Assembly (NCBI RefSeq): GCF_000766865.1
Contig: NZ_JNFA01000019.1
Location: 310,001 to 374,000 of the forward strand
Length of the DNA: 64,000 nucleotides
Origin: Listeria booriae
GTDB lineage: Bacteria; Bacillota; Bacilli; Lactobacillales; Listeriaceae
Direction of reading: 5' to 3'
Part shown: positions 16,395-25,731 of the stretch, one piece after another
Position numbering within the stretch: the stretch's first letter is position 1
How the letters are laid out: each line of letters starts with the position of its first letter
Notes under the pieces: model-generated
The model's database searches: none
What the model was told of the DNA's origin: nothing
What the model saw: the letters and a program-made list of their open reading frames with translations, nothing else
Made by a program: the position numbers and the translations under genes

Positions 16395-18116
16395 TTATTT
16401 TGCGGAACGTTTATTTTTAATAAATGCTAGGAAATCCGCCTTGCTTCTTGTATTCAGCACATTTTCCTTTGCAAGCCAACCTTTTGTCGCAGCGCGAACA
16501 CCGATTTCCATAAAATCTAAATGTTTGGTATCGTGCGCATCCGTATTGATAGCAATTGGCACATCACGTTCTTTAGCGAGCTCCAAATATTTCGCAGTTA
16601 AATCCAGTCGTTGCGGATTCGCGTTGAGCTCTAAAGCCGTCCCTGTCTCAGCCGCCAATTCAATCAATGCCTCGACATTTACATTATACCCATCACGCCG
16701 ACCAATGACACGCCCAGTTGGGTGCGCGATTAAATGCACATACGGATTTTCACAAGCAGTCCGCAATCGCTTCATAATTTCTTCTTCCGATTGTGAAAAA
16801 CTCGAATGAATCGATGCGATCACAAAATCCAAATCTTGCAACAAACTATCATCAAAATCAAGCGATCCGTCCGGCAAAATATCCATTTCAATACCAGACA
16901 AAATCTCAATTTCGGCGTATTGCGCGTTTAAGGCACGAATCTCCTCCTGCTGTTTCCTGATACGCTCCTCCGTCAAACCATTGGCTACCTTCAAAAATTG
17001 CCCATGATCCGTGATAACCATGTACTCGTAACCCTTGGCAATACAAGCCTCTACCATTTCTGAAAGCGAATATGCACCATCTGACCAAGTCGTATGCATG
17101 TGCAAATCGCCCTTAATATCTGCCAACTGAACAAATGCAGTATCCTTTGAAATCCGATCAATCTCTGTCCCATCACGTCTTACTTCTGGAGGTAAGAACG
17201 GAATATTAAAATGCGCAAAGAAGTCTTCTTCTGAATCGAACTGTTTCACATTTCCAGCCTCATCTTCGACACCGTACTCATTAATCTTCTCCGATTGTTG
17301 CTTAGCAATCTGACGCATCCGAATATTATGGTTTTTAGAGCCTGTAAAATGATGTAATGTACTCACAAATTCACCCGGCGCAACCATTCGAAAATCCACA
17401 GAAATCTTAATACCATCATCCAGCTCAACAGAAACTTTCGTGTCTCCTGCCGCAATGACTTGATCAATCGTCTCAATCGCGAGCAATTGTTTAGCAACCG
17501 CTTCAGGATTACTTGTCGCAATCACAAAGTCCAAATCCTTCACCGTTTCACGTAAACGTCTAAAACTACCCGCATGCGAAAAACGTTCAATTTCTTTTAT
17601 CCCAGCTAAATAACCCTCTAATTCTTTGGCAACTGGCAGTACATCATTTAGCGGATACCTGTCTGGGCGGTCTCCCATTTCTTGAACCGCTTCCACCATT
17701 TTATCCACTGACTTCTGCCCGAAACCTTTGAGTGCCGAAATGCTTCCATCTTCGGCTTTAGCAAGTAGTGAATCTTTGTCTACAACGCCCAGCTCTTGAT
17801 ACAAACGTGACAATTTCTTCCCACCTAATCCAGGCGCTTTCAAAAGCGGCACCAGTCCTTCCGGTACTTCCTTTTTAAGCAAATCGAGTTCTTCTGATTC
17901 ACCTGTTTCAATGAAATTCTGAATAATAACAGCGGTTGATTTTCCAATCCCACTTATTTTTGTAAAATCTTCTATTTCTGAAAAGCTACGTTCATCCTGC
18001 TCTAACGCAAGTGCTGCCTTCCGAAAAGCCGATATTTTGAACGGATTTTCACCCTTTAGCTCCATATATAAAGCAATTGTCTCTAATAAGTTAATAATTT
18101 TCTTTTTATTCATCAT
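16395..18116 (-). CDS. polX: DNA polymerase X family protein with PHP domain
   Basis: A 573-aa bacterial family X polymerase for gap filling in repair. An N-terminal HhH/8-kDa region (about 1-130) is followed by the nucleotidyltransferase palm (DLDFVIATSN) and by a C-terminal PHP metallo-exonuclease domain with DLHMHTTWSDGAYS and DHGQFLKVANG. The longer open frame to 18182 runs through the upstream hairpin; GGGGGAG sits properly before ATG 18116, giving the usual family length. Confidence 0.94.
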   Translation of the reverse strand: MMNKKKIINLLETIALYMELKGENPFKISAFRKAALALEQDERSFSEIEDFTKISGIGKSTAVIIQNFIETGESEELDLLKKEVPEGLVPLLKAPGLGGKKLSRLYQELGVVDKDSLLAKAEDGSISALKGFGQKSVDKMVEAVQEMGDRPDRYPLNDVLPVAKELEGYLAGIKEIERFSHAGSFRRLRETVKDLDFVIATSNPEAVAKQLLAIETIDQVIAAGDTKVSVELDDGIKISVDFRMVAPGEFVSTLHHFTGSKNHNIRMRQIAKQQSEKINEYGVEDEAGNVKQFDSEEDFFAHFNIPFLPPEVRRDGTEIDRISKDTAFVQLADIKGDLHMHTTWSDGAYSLSEMVEACIAKGYEYMVITDHGQFLKVANGLTEERIRKQQEEIRALNAQYAEIEILSGIEMDILPDGSLDFDDSLLQDLDFVIASIHSSFSQSEEEIMKRLRTACENPYVHLIAHPTGRVIGRRDGYNVNVEALIELAAETGTALELNANPQRLDLTAKYLELAKERDVPIAINTDAHDTKHLDFMEIGVRAATKGWLAKENVLNTRSKADFLAFIKNKRSAK

Positions 18117-18142
18117 TCCGCACTCCCCCTTTAAAACAAGCA

Positions 18143-18176
18143 GAAAAGCTGGAACTGAGCAGCCCCAGCTTTTCGC
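18143..18176 (-). terminator. Hairpin between cvpA and polX
   Basis: AAAAGCTGG pairs with CCAGCTTTT around a 12-nt loop, ending in TTTT on the minus strand. It could terminate part of the zapA-cvpA transcript or attenuate polX expression. Confidence 0.5.
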
Positions 18177-18191
18177 TGACATCTAAAAATT

Positions 18192-18731
18192 CTATGGTAA
18201 CATGCTAGTCATCCATTTATAAAACGATTCCGATAGCCACGGCGTATTCTTCAATATCCATTCCGCTACAGACGAACCAGTAATCGCGTTCTGTGCCCAC
18301 TCTGCTGGGAAAATTGCCCCAACATATAAAACTAAGAAAATCAGTAAATACGTCGTTAACACACCTAAAAGGGCTCCAATCAAGCCATTCACTTGACGTA
18401 AAACCGGCACTTTCGTCACACCTTTAAACAGCGAAGCAATCATGTGTACAATAATAGTTGCCACGATGAAAATCATCAGAAAAGCAATACTATTATAGTA
18501 AGCATTCTCAGTATGAAGCGATTCTAATAACACATAAAAATCATTCGCCTTATCCAATTCTGGATATGGAATAAACGTAAGATGCGGCGCCAACATTTCA
18601 TAATATTTATACGCTACAAAATAAGACAACAAATAACCAATTGTAATGATTAATTGCCGTAAAACACCGTTTCGATAACCATTAAAGAATCCACCAACTA
18701 AAAAAATTATTATTATAACATTTAAGATCAT
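18192..18731 (-). CDS. cvpA: CvpA family membrane protein
   Basis: A 179-aa protein with four predicted membrane segments (about 2-20, 25-45, 80-105, 120-145), the CvpA/colicin V production layout. The start FLVGGFFNGYRNGVLRQL is typical of the family. The function is unclear and often linked to the cell envelope. The gene begins directly after zapA, as in Bacillus (zapA-yshB). Confidence 0.9.
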   Translation of the reverse strand: MILNVIIIIFLVGGFFNGYRNGVLRQLIITIGYLLSYFVAYKYYEMLAPHLTFIPYPELDKANDFYVLLESLHTENAYYNSIAFLMIFIVATIIVHMIASLFKGVTKVPVLRQVNGLIGALLGVLTTYLLIFLVLYVGAIFPAEWAQNAITGSSVAEWILKNTPWLSESFYKWMTSMLP

Positions 18732-18998
18732 CTATTCTCTTCCTTTAAGCCGAGCCAGCTCTTTCTCCAGCTCTTGATATTTTTCCTCAAGTTTCAGATA
18801 ATCATGTGTGGCGTTAACAGCAGTCAAAACAGCTAATCTTCCACTGTCCAAAGACCGATTTTGCGAACCGATTTCATGCATTTTTTCATCCACGAGACGC
18901 GCAACATGGCGAAGGTGGTCTATTGTTTCGACACCAACAATTATATATTCTCTACCATAGATTGTTGTTGTCAGCTTATTTCTAGTATTATCTGCCAT
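18732..18998 (-). CDS. zapA: Cell division protein ZapA
   Basis: An 88-aa FtsZ-associated protein that bundles FtsZ at the Z ring. It has the N-terminal beta-hairpin TTTIYGREYIIVG, the conserved segment VDEKMHEIG, and a C-terminal coiled coil (YLKLEEKYQELEKELARLK). A good ribosome binding site (GGAGGAAG) precedes ATG 18998. It is the first gene of the zapA-cvpA-polX-mutS2 cluster and is divergent from rnhC. Confidence 0.95.
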   Translation of the reverse strand: MADNTRNKLTTTIYGREYIIVGVETIDHLRHVARLVDEKMHEIGSQNRSLDSGRLAVLTAVNATHDYLKLEEKYQELEKELARLKGRE

Positions 18999-19164
18999 CT
19001 GTCTTCCTCCTCATTTAAACACAATATCCTACATGTACCTCATCTTATCATGAATTCCAAACGAAGAAAAGCGCAAATGTTCTAATCGGCAATGATTTCA
19101 GCCTTAAGTATGAAACAATGCACCCAATTGTGGTAAAATAACAATGAAACTTTAGAGAAAGAAG

Positions 19165-20106
19165 ATGATCCCAATCGCAAATACCGTAATTCAAGCTACA
19201 CCAAGCCAAATCGATGCCATGCAGAAAGCCTACTTATCTTGCATGTCCGATAAAATACCACCCGGTGCCATCTTTGCCGCAAAAAAAACAGGTCTTTCCA
19301 TCACGGCTTATAAATCTGGAAAAGTGATGTTCCAAGGCGCAAAAGGCGAAATGGAAGCCGCAAAATGGGGCAGCCCCACAGTACCAAAAGTAAAATCGAG
19401 CAGTTCCAAATCAACATCCGTGCTTCCAGTTGGTTTCGCAAATAAAAACGTTGTTGGTTCCGATGAAGTAGGCACTGGCGATTATTTCGGACCTATGATA
19501 GTTGCAGCGTGCTATGTCGATCAAGCAATGATGCCTCTACTCAAACAACTCGGCGTCAAAGATTCGAAGGCGATGACTGACCCAGAAATTTGTGACATCG
19601 CGAAAAAAATTATTCCCGTTGTGTCACATAGCCTCTTACTTCTGCCAAATCCCAAGTATAACGTCCTTCAAGCCAAAGGGATGAATCAAGGGCAAATGAA
19701 AGCAATCCTCCATAATCGTGCGTTAGAAAACGTCCTTGCTAAAATACAGCCGATTAAACCAGATGCCATCCTGATTGACCAATTTGCAGAGAAAAATACA
19801 TATTATCGCTATTTAGCAAAAGAACCTTCCATTGTTCGCGAAGACGTCTTTTTCGCTACAAAAGCAGAAGGACTTCATCTTTCTGTTGCAGCTGCATCTA
19901 TCATTGCTCGCTCACGATTTGTCGAAGCTTTCCACGAAATGGAGCGTGAACTTGGCATATCTATTCCAAAAGGCGCAAGCTCTAAAGTGGACCAAATCGC
20001 AGCCAACATTATCGATACAAAAGGGCTTGTGACGCTTCAACAATATGTAAAATGGCATTTTGCAAACACAGATAAAGCTAAGCGATTATCGCATACATCT
20101 AATTAA
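19165..20106 (+). CDS. rnhC: Ribonuclease HIII
   Basis: A 313-aa enzyme cleaving RNA in RNA-DNA hybrids. An N-terminal TBP-like substrate-binding domain (about 1-85) precedes the type 2 RNase H core with the catalytic motif [15 protein letters not shown] (about 97-110), KDSKAM and [12 protein letters not shown]. The start ATG follows a weak AGAGAAAG. Its divergent position next to zapA is conserved in Bacillus and Listeria. Confidence 0.95.
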   Translation: MIPIANTVIQATPSQIDAMQKAYLSCMSDKIPPGAIFAAKKTGLSITAYKSGKVMFQGAKGEMEAAKWGSPTVPKVKSSSSKSTSVLPVGFANKNVVGSDEVGTGDYFGPMIVAACYVDQAMMPLLKQLGVKDSKAMTDPEICDIAKKIIPVVSHSLLLLPNPKYNVLQAKGMNQGQMKAILHNRALENVLAKIQPIKPDAILIDQFAEKNTYYRYLAKEPSIVREDVFFATKAEGLHLSVAAASIIARSRFVEAFHEMERELGISIPKGASSKVDQIAANIIDTKGLVTLQQYVKWHFANTDKAKRLSHTSN

Positions 20107-20123
20107 CCCGTTCTTAATATGAG

Positions 20124-20158
20124 AGTCGAATCATGCCCACTAGTGATTCGACTTTTTT
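20124..20158 (+). terminator. Terminator of rnhC
   Basis: AGTCGAATCA pairs with TGATTCGACT, followed by six T. It lies between convergent rnhC and ung. Confidence 0.85.
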
Positions 20159-20164
20159 GCGCTC

Positions 20165-20839
20165 TCACACGTTGGAGATTTGCCAAGAAACCGGAGAAAC
20201 CCCATTATCTTCTAAATATTTATTGCTTGTCGAAAAATGACGGCACCCCATGAATCCGCGATTTGCTGACAATGGACTTGGATGTACCGAAGTCAGAACT
20301 AAGTGATTTGGGTTTTGTAGTAGTTTCTGTTTCGATTTCGCATTATTTCCCCATAACAAGAAAACTACGGGTTCTGGCTTTTGCCCAATAAGCGAAATAA
20401 TGGTATCGGTTAACTGCTCCCACCCCCTATTTGCATGGGAATTGGGTTGCCCTTCCCGAACTGTCAAGACCGTGTTTAATAACAGTACACCTTGTTGAGC
20501 CCACGGTAATAAATAGCCATTGTTCGGTATTTGCAAACCTAGATCATCTGCTAATTCTTTATATATATTCACTAATGAAGGCGGCGTCCGAATGCCTTTC
20601 TTCACTGAAAAAGACATCCCATGTGCCTGATTTGCGCCATGATACGGATCTTGTCCTAAAATAACTACTTTTACATCTTTATACGCCGTGTATTTCAAAC
20701 CGTTAAAAATATCATACATATCTGGGTACACTTTCTGATTGCCATATTCCACTTTCAGAAATTCTCGTAATTGCAAATAATAGTCTTTGGTAAACTCATC
20801 TTGTAAAAGTGTATCCCAATCATTTCCTAATTGAATCAT
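20165..20839 (-). CDS. ung: Uracil-DNA glycosylase
   Basis: A 224-aa base excision repair enzyme removing uracil from DNA. The water-activating motif GQDPYHG (about 62-68), SFSVKKGIRTPPSL, LLLNTVLTV and the minor-groove loop HPSPLSA are all present. Length and motifs are those of family 1 UDG, so it should be active. Confidence 0.97.
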   Translation of the reverse strand: MIQLGNDWDTLLQDEFTKDYYLQLREFLKVEYGNQKVYPDMYDIFNGLKYTAYKDVKVVILGQDPYHGANQAHGMSFSVKKGIRTPPSLVNIYKELADDLGLQIPNNGYLLPWAQQGVLLLNTVLTVREGQPNSHANRGWEQLTDTIISLIGQKPEPVVFLLWGNNAKSKQKLLQNPNHLVLTSVHPSPLSANRGFMGCRHFSTSNKYLEDNGVSPVSWQISNV

Positions 20840-20871
20840 GTTGTCGCCCCCACTTATTCTCGATACTACAA

Positions 20872-21840
20872 TTATACATGTATCTGGCGAATAAATGAAC
20901 CGATTTCAAACTGTTTTTCCAAAAATTGAATACTTTCTTGTGCTTCTTTATTTATTGTAGAGATGGGTACAACTCCCCGTTCTGTAAGTACCAACGGGTC
21001 AACAACACGTGTTTTGCCTGTCATATAAAAATCATATGTTTGATTGTTTATTTCAACCGCTATATCTGGATGTAGCGTCGCGAGTTCTCTTTGTAAATGT
21101 GTATCGTGTATTCCTTGCAGATGCGCAATAATGTTATTATCTGTACTTTGTTTTAGCAAATCTAGTTCTATATAGTGTTTTTGCATCGCATAGCGTAGTA
21201 TTTCGGACATTTTCCAAGCGCTGTACACATTCTTTGGCTTTAGTAAAACGAACGAAACATAGCGTTCATAGTTCCGAATATACCATAACGCCATTTCTTC
21301 TGATGTTATAACAAAACGTCCATCGACTACGCAAAGCGCTTCTAAAAAAGCATCTACTTCACAGCGACTTATGTGTCCATAAACCAACATATCTCTCAAA
21401 AAATAATCAATCCGATCCGCACACAACAGAGGGCTAGGCTGCTCCAGCAACGTGTATCGAGTCAAATCATCTAAACCTAGCGACTCCACATCAACCATTG
21501 CGGTTATCCCATTCTTTTCTAATGTCTCTAGAAAAATACTATCATGATATCCTTCTTCTTTATCTTGCATCAAATAATCAACAACATGCGAAAAACTTGT
21601 GTGTGATATATCATGTAACAATGCCGCAATTTGTTCGTCTAGCTTTGCACCAAACTTCTTAACTAGTAACATGACGCCAACTGAATGTTCTAGCCGATTA
21701 ACCGTCCAATTCTTCTGAACCAAATAGGCTGCTCCCGCTTGATGAACTCCTGCTAAACGTTGCATTGCATCTGATTTGAATAATCTTTCAAGCACACCAT
21801 CTATCTCAAGCTCTCCATATAGAACATCAGTATATTTCAT
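20872..21840 (-). CDS. HD-domain phosphohydrolase
   Basis: A 322-aa protein with the HD metal-binding pattern: RLEHSVGV (first His, about 50), LLHDISHTSFSH (HD and further His), and the distal Asp in LLCADRIDYFLRD. These are YwfO/dGTPase-like features, so a nucleotide or nucleotide-derived phosphohydrolase activity is likely but the substrate is unknown. The first ATG (21846) is too close to the GAGGTG; ATG 21840 is preferred. It lies downstream of the MMPL transporter, beyond that gene's terminator. Confidence 0.82.
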   Translation of the reverse strand: MKYTDVLYGELEIDGVLERLFKSDAMQRLAGVHQAGAAYLVQKNWTVNRLEHSVGVMLLVKKFGAKLDEQIAALLHDISHTSFSHVVDYLMQDKEEGYHDSIFLETLEKNGITAMVDVESLGLDDLTRYTLLEQPSPLLCADRIDYFLRDMLVYGHISRCEVDAFLEALCVVDGRFVITSEEMALWYIRNYERYVSFVLLKPKNVYSAWKMSEILRYAMQKHYIELDLLKQSTDNNIIAHLQGIHDTHLQRELATLHPDIAVEINNQTYDFYMTGKTRVVDPLVLTERGVVPISTINKEAQESIQFLEKQFEIGSFIRQIHV

Positions 21841-21913
21841 TTCCATTCACCTCTTGACAGAACTTATGTTCGTATTTTATAATAAATTATCTTCCCTGTC
21901 AAACAATTGCAAC

Positions 21914-21946
21914 TAAAAAAATTGGACAGTCGTTAAACCGCCCAAT
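21914..21946 (-). terminator. Terminator of the MarR-MMPL operon
   Basis: ATTGG...CCAAT stem followed by seven T on the minus strand, just after the transporter stop codon. Confidence 0.75.
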
Positions 21947-21951
21947 CGTCT

Positions 21952-24900
21952 TTATTTTTGTGGATGTTTTGGTTTTACATTTTCTTGATGATCATTTTTG
22001 CGAGTGATGAATGGCCACCAATTGGCTTGACCGAATAGCCGAACCATGACTGGAACGAATAGCGGCAAGACGACAAACGCGTAAAGCAGTAATCCGATGA
22101 GTACAACCGTGGCGATTTCTAGTAGTGACAGTACCCCAGCCGGCATCATCGCTGCAAAAGTTCCTCCTAAAATAAGAACTGCTGAGAAAATAACGCCACC
22201 CATATTTTTCATCGTTAATATCATCCGTTCGCGAATTGGCATTCCGTGGTACTCATTGAATCGTGTCATCAAGAAGATGGAGTAGTCGATTCCTAGCGCC
22301 ACCAGAACAACAAATCCAAAGAACGGTGTCGCCCAAGTTAATCCATCATAGCCAAGGAATCTAGCAAAAATAATCTCTGCAATCCCAATAGATGCGAAAT
22401 AAGTGAGTACTAGAGAAGCTATCAAGTATAGCGGCATCACTAGGGAGCGCAATACGATTACTAAGACAATGAACACACCTGTAAGTACAAACATGAGTAC
22501 AAGGTGATAATCAGCGCTTGACATATCACGAGTATCATAGTTAATACTTGTCATACCGCCAATTCCGATATTCGCATTCTCCAATTTTGTTCCTTGTAAA
22601 CTTGATTTTAGCTGATCGTTTATACCATCAATCGCATCCATGGCTTCATCGGAATATGGATTCTTCGTTAATACAAGATTTAGTGTAGCCAATTTACCAT
22701 CCGATGACATATACTGATCTAACACTTTTTGATAATCTGCATTATTTACTAATTGGTCTGGAACATAAATACCTGATTCGTCATATGGGACAGTGGACCA
22801 ATTCTTAACAAAATCATTAGCCCCTGTAATACCTGACTGAATTTGACCTAAACCATCAGCACTTTGTTTTAAGCCGTTTGTTAGTTCGCCAATTTGACCT
22901 GTCATCGCTGAAAATCCGCTTTGTAATTGGCCTTGTCCTGCGGCTAATTGCGCTAATGCAGAGGATATTTCAGGCATCTTAGTTACTACTTGGTCTTGTC
23001 CTGTAGCTGCTTGATTTAGGCCTGTTTCAAGTTGTGTTAGCCCTGTATCAATTTGACCTAGTCCGCTGTTAAATGCAGTCAAACCTTGTGTTATTTGTGC
23101 ATTTTTTTCGTTGAGTTGTGACATTGTAGAAGCTAGTGTTTGAATACCTTGATTTAAAGCTGTCATTTGTTGTTTAGCTTTGGCCATTTCTTGCTCGATT
23201 TGTGCCTCTATTTGTGGTTGAAGCGCTCCTGTTGCTTGTTTTAGTTTCTCAAAATTACGGATGATTGCGGTAAATTGTGGGTCTACAGGATGATTGGATT
23301 TATACGTATTAATCGCATTTTCCATATCGCTAATCATCGTATTTAATGCTGAAGTATCTATGGCTGGTTTGGCTGGGTTTTTGAACTGGGCGGTTTGATC
23401 AGCTACTTTTTGAAGTGCTGTGCCGACTTGTTCGTAACCAGATTGGATTTGTTTCTGTCCGTTTTGCAAGGTTGTCAGTTGTTCACGTGCTGTTTTAACA
23501 CCCTGTTCTAAATCTCCTGCGCCAGATGCACCCGCCTTGATTCCGGTTGAGATTTGCGTTAATGCGGCTTGTAGTTGGTCTACACCTTCTTTTGTTGCAG
23601 TCGTTCCCGATTGAAGTTCGCCGACGCTTTTCACTGCTTCATTTAATTGTGGTTCGGATTTCGCCATTTCGGTGCTGGCTTCGGACAGTCCTTTTTGGAT
23701 AGTACCAATGCCATTCCCGGCTTCATCTAGCCCGTCACCTACTTTTTTGCTCTGATCCTTGACATAGATATCGTCAAGTCGCTTACCTGTAGGCCTTGTA
23801 GCGCTTAACACCATATCGACGCCTTTTACATGTGAAAGATCTGTCGACACTTCTTCTAGCAACGCCAAATATTCGCTTGTTTTCATCGGGTCATCGTTTT
23901 CTAAATAAACAGTTGTTGGTGCAACTTGACCAGCTCCAAAACTGTCTGAAACTACGTCAAAACCCTTCTTAGATGGGTATTTATCGCTTATTTCGTCTAG
24001 TGAGTTAAACGATAAATTTCCTGTATATAGGATAATCGGTGGAACTGTAATAGCCGCAACAATTAACAATGCTAAAAACGGTCTTGCGAAAGTGAATTTA
24101 CCGGCGGCACCCCATAGTTTATTTTCTTTATGGGAAACATTTTTGTTGAGTGGCCAGAATAGCTTGGTTCCTAGAGTTGCCATGAAAAACGGAACAATAG
24201 TGAAAAGAGCCACTAGAAGTACAACAATTCCGACGGCAACGGCTACTGCAGAGCGATAAAGTTCGAATTGCACAAAGCTTAAAGAGGCGAAGGCAACCAA
24301 CACTGCAATACCACTGTAAATGACTGTTTTTCCTGCTGTGCGATAGGTTGCAAATACGGCTTCTTTTCCAGATAAGCCACTGCCTACTTCTTCTTTAAAA
24401 CGACTCATCAGCAAAATACAGTAGTCCGTGCCTATTCCGAATAGGATACATACCATAAATATCTGTGTGTATGTCGAGACTGGGAAATCCCACTTGTCGA
24501 CGAGAAACGATACTACTGCTTGGCTGGTTAAGTAACTTATACCAACTGTTAACAGTGGAATAAATGGTGCTACAGCAGAACGGAATACAAGCACTAATAC
24601 GACTAAAATAAAGACGATTGTGATACCTTCTGTTTTATGTACACCATCTTCAGAGCTTTGTACGACATCTTCTTGAATTAAAGCATTTCCGGTTAAATAT
24701 GTGTCCACACCTTTAATATCCATTTTTTTATCGATGTCATTACGAATTTCTTTTACTGGAGTTTCACCTGCCACAACATTTAGTGTTGCCACCATTGTTT
24801 TGCCGTCTTTGGATAGGAATTTGTCTTTTAATTCTGGTTGGTTAAAACTATCAACGACACTGGTAATGTGTAGGGATTTCTTATTTTTTTCAATGGAAGA

Positions 24901-25164
24901 TAGTGAGTCTTCGATATTGCTTAAGTCTGTATTCGTTAATTTTTTATCGGATGTGTAAACGGCGATATAAGCTTGCCCCTGTTTGTCTGGGTTGTGTTTT
25001 TTCTCCATTTCGGTAGCCAGTGAAGATGGATAGCCATCAGGAAGCTTAATTTCTCCTTTTTCACGGACTAAATCAGCCATATTTGGTGCTGTAAAGAGAA
25101 GGACAGCCATGACTACTAGCCATGCTGCGACAATTGTCCATCTAAATTTTACAATCCATTTCAT
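21952..25164 (-). CDS. MMPL/RND family transporter with large coiled extracytoplasmic region
   Basis: A 1070-aa membrane protein with two MMPL modules. Membrane segments are at about 8-28, 178-335 (several) and 365-385 in the first half, and about 880-1040 in the second, including GIGTDYCILLMSRFKEE and ALGIDYSIFLMTRFNEY, the paired TM4 proton-relay motifs. Residues about 470-770 are a helical heptad-like region rich in Leu-Gln-Ser-Gly repeats of the YhgE/Pip type. It likely exports lipids, drugs or toxic hydrophobic compounds using the proton gradient. Its start lies 3 nt after the marR stop, so MarR probably represses it. Confidence 0.9.
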   Translation of the reverse strand: MKWIVKFRWTIVAAWLVVMAVLLFTAPNMADLVREKGEIKLPDGYPSSLATEMEKKHNPDKQGQAYIAVYTSDKKLTNTDLSNIEDSLSSIEKNKKSLHITSVVDSFNQPELKDKFLSKDGKTMVATLNVVAGETPVKEIRNDIDKKMDIKGVDTYLTGNALIQEDVVQSSEDGVHKTEGITIVFILVVLVLVFRSAVAPFIPLLTVGISYLTSQAVVSFLVDKWDFPVSTYTQIFMVCILFGIGTDYCILLMSRFKEEVGSGLSGKEAVFATYRTAGKTVIYSGIAVLVAFASLSFVQFELYRSAVAVAVGIVVLLVALFTIVPFFMATLGTKLFWPLNKNVSHKENKLWGAAGKFTFARPFLALLIVAAITVPPIILYTGNLSFNSLDEISDKYPSKKGFDVVSDSFGAGQVAPTTVYLENDDPMKTSEYLALLEEVSTDLSHVKGVDMVLSATRPTGKRLDDIYVKDQSKKVGDGLDEAGNGIGTIQKGLSEASTEMAKSEPQLNEAVKSVGELQSGTTATKEGVDQLQAALTQISTGIKAGASGAGDLEQGVKTAREQLTTLQNGQKQIQSGYEQVGTALQKVADQTAQFKNPAKPAIDTSALNTMISDMENAINTYKSNHPVDPQFTAIIRNFEKLKQATGALQPQIEAQIEQEMAKAKQQMTALNQGIQTLASTMSQLNEKNAQITQGLTAFNSGLGQIDTGLTQLETGLNQAATGQDQVVTKMPEISSALAQLAAGQGQLQSGFSAMTGQIGELTNGLKQSADGLGQIQSGITGANDFVKNWSTVPYDESGIYVPDQLVNNADYQKVLDQYMSSDGKLATLNLVLTKNPYSDEAMDAIDGINDQLKSSLQGTKLENANIGIGGMTSINYDTRDMSSADYHLVLMFVLTGVFIVLVIVLRSLVMPLYLIASLVLTYFASIGIAEIIFARFLGYDGLTWATPFFGFVVLVALGIDYSIFLMTRFNEYHGMPIRERMILTMKNMGGVIFSAVLILGGTFAAMMPAGVLSLLEIATVVLIGLLLYAFVVLPLFVPVMVRLFGQANWWPFITRKNDHQENVKPKHPQK

Positions 25165-25167
25165 TTT

Positions 25168-25626
25168 TTACTCCCCCTTTGTTTTTTGGATGACTGACTC
25201 AGATATCTTTTTATACAGTGTTAAAAATTGTTCGCTATCTTCTTCGCCTAGAATTTCTAGCCAATTGGATACGAGATTTTCTAGTTTTTGCTCACACGCC
25301 TGATATACCTTTTCCCCATTTTCTGTAACTGTTAACACAAAAACGCGCTGATCTTTATGGTTTTTTTCACGGTGAATAAGATTTTTTTCTAGTAACCGAT
25401 TTATTTTGGAGGAAATGGCGCTTTTATGGACACTTAGTACTGTTGCTAAATGATTTGGACTGCAGGCTCCATGTTCCGCTAAATAACGCAACACTAGAAA
25501 TTGTTCAAAAGAGATACCTTGCTTGCCTAGAATTTGTTCGGCAATCGCGTCATGAAGCTGTCGTGTTGCAAATATGTAGGTTTCTTCGTAGCTTTTTATG
25601 AGTTGCTTAACTTTCTTGCTTTCCAA
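25168..25626 (-). CDS. MarR family transcriptional regulator
   Basis: A 152-aa winged-helix regulator. The helix-turn-helix is around 55-80 (ACSPNHLATVLSVHKSAISSKI), and the wing is HREKNHKDQRVFVLTVTENGEK. It leads a two-gene operon with the MMPL transporter, the classic arrangement in which the exporter substrate relieves repression. The TTG or GTG-type start is supported by GGGGGTGAAC upstream; the ATG given follows it. Confidence 0.9.
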   Translation of the reverse strand: MESKKVKQLIKSYEETYIFATRQLHDAIAEQILGKQGISFEQFLVLRYLAEHGACSPNHLATVLSVHKSAISSKINRLLEKNLIHREKNHKDQRVFVLTVTENGEKVYQACEQKLENLVSNWLEILGEEDSEQFLTLYKKISESVIQKTKGE

Positions 25627-25681
25627 AACAAGTTCACCCCCTAAACTATTTATTTAATATACCTTATTTTTCATGGTAGCG

Positions 25682-25722
25682 CAAAAAAACTGCTCTTTTC
25701 TAACGCGAAAAGAACAGTTTTG
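25682..25722 (-). terminator. Terminator of pheST
   Basis: AACTGTTCTTTTC pairs with GAAAAGAGCAGTT and is followed by seven T on the minus strand, between pheT and marR. Confidence 0.85.
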
Positions 25723-25731
25723 GAACACGTA

